This document shows positions 60,467-64,000 of a DNA stretch of 64,000 bases, one piece after another. The notes under the pieces were generated by a model that was not told the origin of the DNA, made no database searches, and saw nothing but the letters and a program-made list of their open reading frames with translations. Both the position numbers and the translations under genes were made by a program. The number at the start of each line of letters is the position of its first letter. Positions within the stretch are counted from its first letter, which is position 1. Origin of the DNA: Streptomyces sp. V3I8. GTDB taxonomy: Bacteria > Actinomycetota > Actinomycetes > Streptomycetales > Streptomycetaceae. The stretch spans positions 3,782,001 through 3,846,000 of the forward strand of contig NZ_JAUSZL010000002.1 of the NCBI RefSeq assembly GCF_030817535.1. The letters run 5' to 3'.

Positions 60467-61633
60467 ATGACCCCGGCTCCGATCGTGACGTCAGGACGGC
60501 GGCGGGTCGCCGTCGTCGGAGTGGCCCTCGCCGACTGCGGGCGCCTGGACGAGGTGACGCCGTACGCGCTGCACGCCCAGGCCGCGCGCCGGGCCCTGGC
60601 GGACTCGGGACTCGACCGGTCGGTGATCGACGGCGTCGCCTCGGCGGGCCTCGGCACGCTGGCCCCGGCCGAGGTGGCGGAGTACCTGGGGCTGCGTCCG
60701 ACCTGGGTCGACTCGACGTCCGTCGGCGGATCGACGTGGGAGGTCATGGCGGCGCACGCGGCCGACGCGATCGCCGCCGGGCACGCGGAGGTGGTCCTGC
60801 TGGTGTACGGGTCCACCGCCCGGGCGGACGTCAGGGCGGGCCGCCGTACGGGGAACCTGTCGTTCGGGGCGCGCGGGCCGGCGCAGTTCGAGGTGCCGTA
60901 CGGGCACTCGCTGATCGCCAAGTACGCGATGGCGGCGCGCCGTCACATGCACGAGTACGGGACCACGCTCGAACAGTTGGCGACGGTGGCGGTGCGCGCG
61001 CGGGCCGCCGCCGCGCTGAACCCGGAGGCGATGTTCCAGGAGCCGGTGACGGTCGACGACGTGCTGTCGGGGCCGATGATCGCGGACCCCTTCACCAAAC
61101 TGCAGTGCTGCCTGCGGTCCGACGGCGGGGCGGCGGTGCTGCTGGCGGCGGAGCCGTACGTACGGGACTGCCGTGCGGCCCCCGTCTGGGTGCTCGGCAC
61201 CGGTGAGCACGTCTCGCACACGACGATGTCCGAGTGGCCGGACTTCACGGTGTCGCCGGCGGCGGTGAGCGGGCCGCTCGCGTTCTCCCGGGCGGGGGTG
61301 GGGCCGCGGGAGATGGACCTGGCGCTGGTCTACGACGCGTTCACGTACATGACGCTCGTGACGCTGGAGGACCTCGGGTTCTGCGGGAAGGGGGAGGGGG
61401 GCGCGTTCGTGGTGGAGGCGGAGCTGCCGGTGAACACGGACGGGGGCGGGCTGTCGGGGCAGCATCCGGGGATGCGGGGGCTTTTCCTGCTGGTGGAGGC
61501 GGTGCGGCAGCTGCGCGGGGAGGCGGGCACGCGCCAGGTACACCGCCGCGGCGGGCGCCTGCCGGAACTGGCGGTGGCGTCGGGGACGGGGGGATGGTTC
61601 TGCTCCTCGGGGACGGTGGTGCTGGGGCGGTAG
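60467..61633 (+). CDS. Thiolase-like lipid-transfer protein (second Ltp)
   Basis: 388 aa from ATG 60467. The frame is open from 60407, but that stretch includes the operator. No ribosome site is visible, so the mRNA may be leaderless. Ltp-type motifs: VAVVGVALADCG, SVGGSTWEVMAAHAADAI, DAFTYMTLVTLEDLGFCGKG, LPVNTDGGGLSG. In the nucleophile position the sequence is GGST, not GGSC as in the first Ltp, so this one lacks the thiolase Cys. No DUF35 gene sits beside it. Divergent from the acyl-CoA dehydrogenase gene. Confidence 0.87.
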   Translation: MTPAPIVTSGRRRVAVVGVALADCGRLDEVTPYALHAQAARRALADSGLDRSVIDGVASAGLGTLAPAEVAEYLGLRPTWVDSTSVGGSTWEVMAAHAADAIAAGHAEVVLLVYGSTARADVRAGRRTGNLSFGARGPAQFEVPYGHSLIAKYAMAARRHMHEYGTTLEQLATVAVRARAAAALNPEAMFQEPVTVDDVLSGPMIADPFTKLQCCLRSDGGAAVLLAAEPYVRDCRAAPVWVLGTGEHVSHTTMSEWPDFTVSPAAVSGPLAFSRAGVGPREMDLALVYDAFTYMTLVTLEDLGFCGKGEGGAFVVEAELPVNTDGGGLSGQHPGMRGLFLLVEAVRQLRGEAGTRQVHRRGGRLPELAVASGTGGWFCSSGTVVLGR

Positions 61634-61715
61634 CCCCGGAGGGCGGTGGCCCCGGGAGGCGGCAGCCCCGGAGGGCGGTGGCGGGCTTTCGTCTGCGGGG
61701 CCGTGGGGGCTTGTC

Positions 61716-61734
61716 GCGCAGTTCCCCGCGCCCT
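61716..61734. repeat. Dispersed GC-rich element
   Basis: GCGCAGTTCCCCGCGCCCT, one C shorter than the others, about 20 bp past the stop of the GtrA gene, in the convergent gap with the Ltp gene. Confidence 0.75.
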
Positions 61735-61754
61735 GACGGGGCCCTGGCCGTCAG

Positions 61755-62279
61755 TCAGACGCCCAGCGTCAGCGGGGCGTGCCGCGTCGGTGTGATCCGT
61801 ACCGGCACCACGGTCAGACCCCGCTCCGTCCCGCCTCCTGCGAACACCACGAGCCGCAGCACCAGGAACCGTCCGACCCCCGCGGCCCCGGACGCCCCGA
61901 GGTACACGGCCTGGTCGGCCAGCGCCGAGGGCGACGCCTGCACCGCGTGCAGAACGAGCACCGCCAGAGAGGTCATCGCGTAGGCCACCGCGGCGGAACC
62001 GGCCGACTGCCAGTGCCGCCGCCACCCCGCCCGTCCCCCGGTCCCGAAGGTGAACATCGCGTGCAACTCCGTGCACAGCAGCGTCGACACGACGGTGATC
62101 ACCGCGTTCGCCACCACGAACGGCATCGACCCCGCCAGCAGCGCCACCGCCCCGCTGGACAGCACCCCCACCCCGCCGCCGCACACCACGAACCGTACGA
62201 AGGAGCCGAACGGCCCGGGCACGGCCCCACCGGCCGCCGCCGTCTCCATCTCCGGCTCCGCCGCACGCTGCGACCTCAT
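61755..62279 (-). CDS. GtrA-family membrane protein
   Basis: 174 aa from ATG 62279 with AAGGA at 8 nt (the frame continues to 62336). Four hydrophobic segments, including SFVRFVVCGGGVGVLSSGAV and FVVANAVITVVSTLLCTELH, followed by FTFG, and VAYAMTSLAVLVLHAVQ. GtrA proteins are thought to move or flip polyprenyl-linked sugars in cell-wall polysaccharide assembly. No glycosyltransferase is adjacent. Confidence 0.85.
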   Translation of the reverse strand: MRSQRAAEPEMETAAAGGAVPGPFGSFVRFVVCGGGVGVLSSGAVALLAGSMPFVVANAVITVVSTLLCTELHAMFTFGTGGRAGWRRHWQSAGSAAVAYAMTSLAVLVLHAVQASPSALADQAVYLGASGAAGVGRFLVLRLVVFAGGGTERGLTVVPVRITPTRHAPLTLGV

Positions 62280-62464
62280 GGGAACGTCCTTCCGGGTGAG
62301 GGGCGCTGAACCCCTGCGATCAACTGGGTTCAACAATGCCGTCGTCCGCCCGCGCCCACGAGAGAGTCCGCACCCGGATCCATGGTGGTGCCAGCACTAC
62401 CCCCGTCCTGCGCCACACCCCCGCCCGGCGGTGTTCCGCCCGGTCGGCGCGTGACAATCGGGGC

Positions 62465-63217
62465 ATGAACGCCGACACCCCCGCTCCGTCCACCGAGTTC
62501 GCGCGGCTGCTGCGGTCCCAGCGCGTCTGGGACACCGAGCTGCCGGACTTCGCCCCGGACGCCGCCCCCACGGACCCGCTCCCCCTCTTCGAGCAGTGGT
62601 TCGCCCGGGCCGTGGCCGCCGGCCAGACCGAACCGCACACGATGTCGCTGGCCACGGCCGACGCCGAGGGCCGGCCCGACGTACGGACCGTGATGCTGCA
62701 CGGCGCCGACGCCGACGGCTGGCACTTCGCCTCGCACGCGGGCAGCCGCAAGGGCCGCCACCTGTCGTCCCGCCCGTACGCCGCCCTCGGCTTCTACTGG
62801 CCCGTCCAGGGCCGTCAGGTCCGGGTCCACGGCCCTGTGACGCTCGGCCCGCCCGAGGTCGCGCTGGCCGACCTGCACGCACGCTCGACCGGCGCGCTCG
62901 CCTCCGCGCTGGTGGGCCGGCAGAGCGAAGTGCTGGACTCGTACGAGGAGTTGGAGCGCGCCTCGGACGCGGCGTGGGACCGCGCCCGGCGGGAACCGGA
63001 CGCGCCGGCGCCGTCGTGGACGGTGTACGTCCTGGACCCGGACGAGGTGGAGTTCTTCCAGGGCGACGCACGCCGACGGCACGTACGCCTCACCTACCGA
63101 CGGACCGACGGCGCGGCCGACGAGGTGGCCGATGGCGGGCCCGATGGCGGAACCGATGGCGGGCCAGACGGCCTGCGCACCCCGCGCACCTGGCGCAAGG
63201 AGTTGCTGTGGCCCTGA
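62465..63217 (+). CDS. Pyridoxamine 5'-phosphate oxidase-family protein (PdxH-like)
   Basis: 250 aa from ATG 62465. FMN split-barrel with RPDVRTVMLHGADADGWHF, SRKGRHLSSRPYAALGFYWP, and the C-terminal dimer region VEFFQGDARRRHVRLTYRR ending in TWRKELLWP. Probably makes pyridoxal phosphate, or is a related flavin oxidase. An unusual Asp/Gly insertion, ADGGPDGGTDGGPDG-like, is coded by short repeats (about 63127-63172) just before the end. Convergent with the GNAT gene. Confidence 0.82.
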   Translation: MNADTPAPSTEFARLLRSQRVWDTELPDFAPDAAPTDPLPLFEQWFARAVAAGQTEPHTMSLATADAEGRPDVRTVMLHGADADGWHFASHAGSRKGRHLSSRPYAALGFYWPVQGRQVRVHGPVTLGPPEVALADLHARSTGALASALVGRQSEVLDSYEELERASDAAWDRARREPDAPAPSWTVYVLDPDEVEFFQGDARRRHVRLTYRRTDGAADEVADGGPDGGTDGGPDGLRTPRTWRKELLWP

Positions 63218-63259
63218 GCGGTGCGGTCTCCTGAGGGGCCGCTGCCGGGGCCCCCGGCG

Positions 63260-63862
63260 CTACGGCACCGACAGCCCTGCGTCCGTGGCCAGCCGCCCGT
63301 GCAGGTGCACATCCCGGAAGGCGTCCGCGCGGCCCGCCTCGAACATCGCCCCGCGCAGCGTCCCCTCGTACAGGAATCCGCACCTCTCGGCGACCCGGCA
63401 GGACGCCTCGTGTCCGAGGGCGTGGCCCAGTTCCAGCCGGTGCAGGCCGAGTTCGCCGAAGGCCCAGCGCGAGGCGAGGTCGAGCGCGCGCGTGGCGACC
63501 TGACGGCCGCGCGCGTCCGGAAGCACCCAGTAGCCGACCCGGGCGACCCGCATGACGTGGTCGATGTCGTTGACGCCGATGTGCCCGAGCGGTACGCCGT
63601 CCGTCGCATCGGTGACGCAGAAGGAGGCGCCCACCGCCTCCTCGGCCGCCTTGGCCCGCACGCGCAGCGACTCCTGTGCGTCGGCGAGGTCCGTCATCGC
63701 CCTGAGCGGCGTGTTCCACCGCTGGAACTCCGGGTCGGCGTACCCCCGCAGCCACGCCTGGACGTCCCCCTCGCTGTCCGCGTCCCAGGGCCGGAGCCAC
63801 AGTCCGTGGCCGTGGATCTCGGGGAGCGGGAGGGAGCCGGAGGACTCGTACGGGTCGGTCAT
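63260..63862 (-). CDS. GNAT-family N-acetyltransferase (RimJ/RimL-like)
   Basis: 200 aa from ATG 63862 (TTG 63877 is possible; neither has a good ribosome site). Acetyl-CoA fold: GLWLRPWDADSEGDVQAWL, VGYWVLPDARGRQVATRALD, LELGHALGHEASCRVAERCG, FLYEGTLRGAM. The pattern with GHEASCRVAERCGF resembles RimJ-type N-acetyltransferases acting on protein N-termini or antibiotics. No other features. Confidence 0.9.
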   Translation of the reverse strand: MTDPYESSGSLPLPEIHGHGLWLRPWDADSEGDVQAWLRGYADPEFQRWNTPLRAMTDLADAQESLRVRAKAAEEAVGASFCVTDATDGVPLGHIGVNDIDHVMRVARVGYWVLPDARGRQVATRALDLASRWAFGELGLHRLELGHALGHEASCRVAERCGFLYEGTLRGAMFEAGRADAFRDVHLHGRLATDAGLSVP

Positions 63863-63869
63863 GCAGCCA

Positions 63870-64000
63870 TTGAACAATGACCGCCGGAACGCCGGGCTGC
63901 CGGGCTACGAGGATTTCGGCTACGGGGAGTTCGGCTACGGGGAGGCCGGGCCACGAGAGGCCGGCCTGAACACCGGGACCACGACGCCCCCCGCGGCACC
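63870..64000 (+). CDS. Possible start of a gene leaving the window
   Basis: From TTG 63870 the frame is open to the edge. It contains a GYEDFGYGEFGYGEAG repeat coded by a 15-bp tandem repeat. There is no ribosome site and the start is weak, so the call is tentative. Confidence 0.2.
   Translation, partial: MNNDRRNAGLPGYEDFGYGEFGYGEAGPREAGLNTGTTTPPAA

Overview
The window is chromosomal DNA from a Streptomyces or a very close actinomycete. The evidence is very high G+C with strong third-position GC bias, frequent GTG starts, many 4-bp ATGA overlaps, XRE(DUF5753)/DUF397 pairs, an F420 biosynthesis gene (fbiC), and recognisable afsR, afsS and afsK genes. The order fbiC ... afsR-afsS ... HTH gene / afsK - kbpA-like gene - TetR gene matches, from memory, the afs region of the S. 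coelicolor core chromosome, but with large blocks of extra genes between the landmarks. I saw no rRNA, tRNA or CRISPR array.

Region by region. 1-4.8 kb: end of an FG-GAP repeat protein, an NTPase-TPR protein, an anti-sigma-type ATPase and an XRE/DUF397 pair. 4.8-7.9 kb is a decayed patch: an antitoxin-like stub fused to a frameshifted class V aminotransferase remnant, an intact divergent MBL hydrolase/MarR pair with operator-like repeats, and an IS5-type transposase remnant. 8-10.7 kb: a membrane protein, an NmrA-like dehydrogenase, an ECF41 (SigJ) sigma factor, and a secreted protein that looks like an L,D-transpeptidase without its catalytic residues. 10.8-16.2 kb: fbiC, an F420-type LLM oxidoreductase and a Tat-exported PHP-type metallohydrolase. 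16.2-25.5 kb: a frameshifted Ser/Thr kinase-DUF4328 gene, an ABC-F protein with a palindrome built into its promoter, a LysE exporter, a DUF1062 protein, an SDR-SDR-TetR operon with its own repeat-rich promoter, and a secreted protein.

25.9-33.9 kb is a catabolic block on the minus strand: aldehyde dehydrogenase, D-aminoacylase-type amidohydrolase, two LLM oxidoreductases, a hydroxysteroid-dehydrogenase-like SDR and an amidohydrolase. 34-38 kb holds afsR and afsS plus a tiny secreted peptide that carries one AfsS-like motif. 38-44.4 kb is a two-component system and an FtsX-type ABC exporter. 44.5-48.7 kb has a FadD3-like acyl-CoA ligase divergent from an Ltp-DUF35-enoyl-CoA hydratase operon. 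48.7-53.2 kb contains XRE, DUF6879, unknown, methyltransferase and HTH genes. 53.3-58.4 kb has afsK, a kbpA-like gene split by a long repeat insertion, and a TetR gene. 58.5-61.6 kb returns to catabolism (Ddn-like, acyl-CoA dehydrogenase, a second Ltp). 61.7-64 kb: GtrA, PNP-oxidase-type and GNAT genes.

The main new signal is one 15-bp palindrome, CTGACG-NNN-CGTCAG, found nine times (two with one internal mismatch, several with a changed outer base). All copies sit in front of catabolic genes: 30.5, 32.5, 33.9, 46.2 and 60.4 kb. It ties three separated blocks into what looks like one regulon for CoA-thioester/F420-linked degradation of a steroid-like or alicyclic substrate. The TetR gene at 57.75 kb is a candidate controller, but nothing in the sequence proves it. 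A second theme is in-frame repeat expansion inside signalling proteins (the kbpA-like VOC protein and a sensor kinase).
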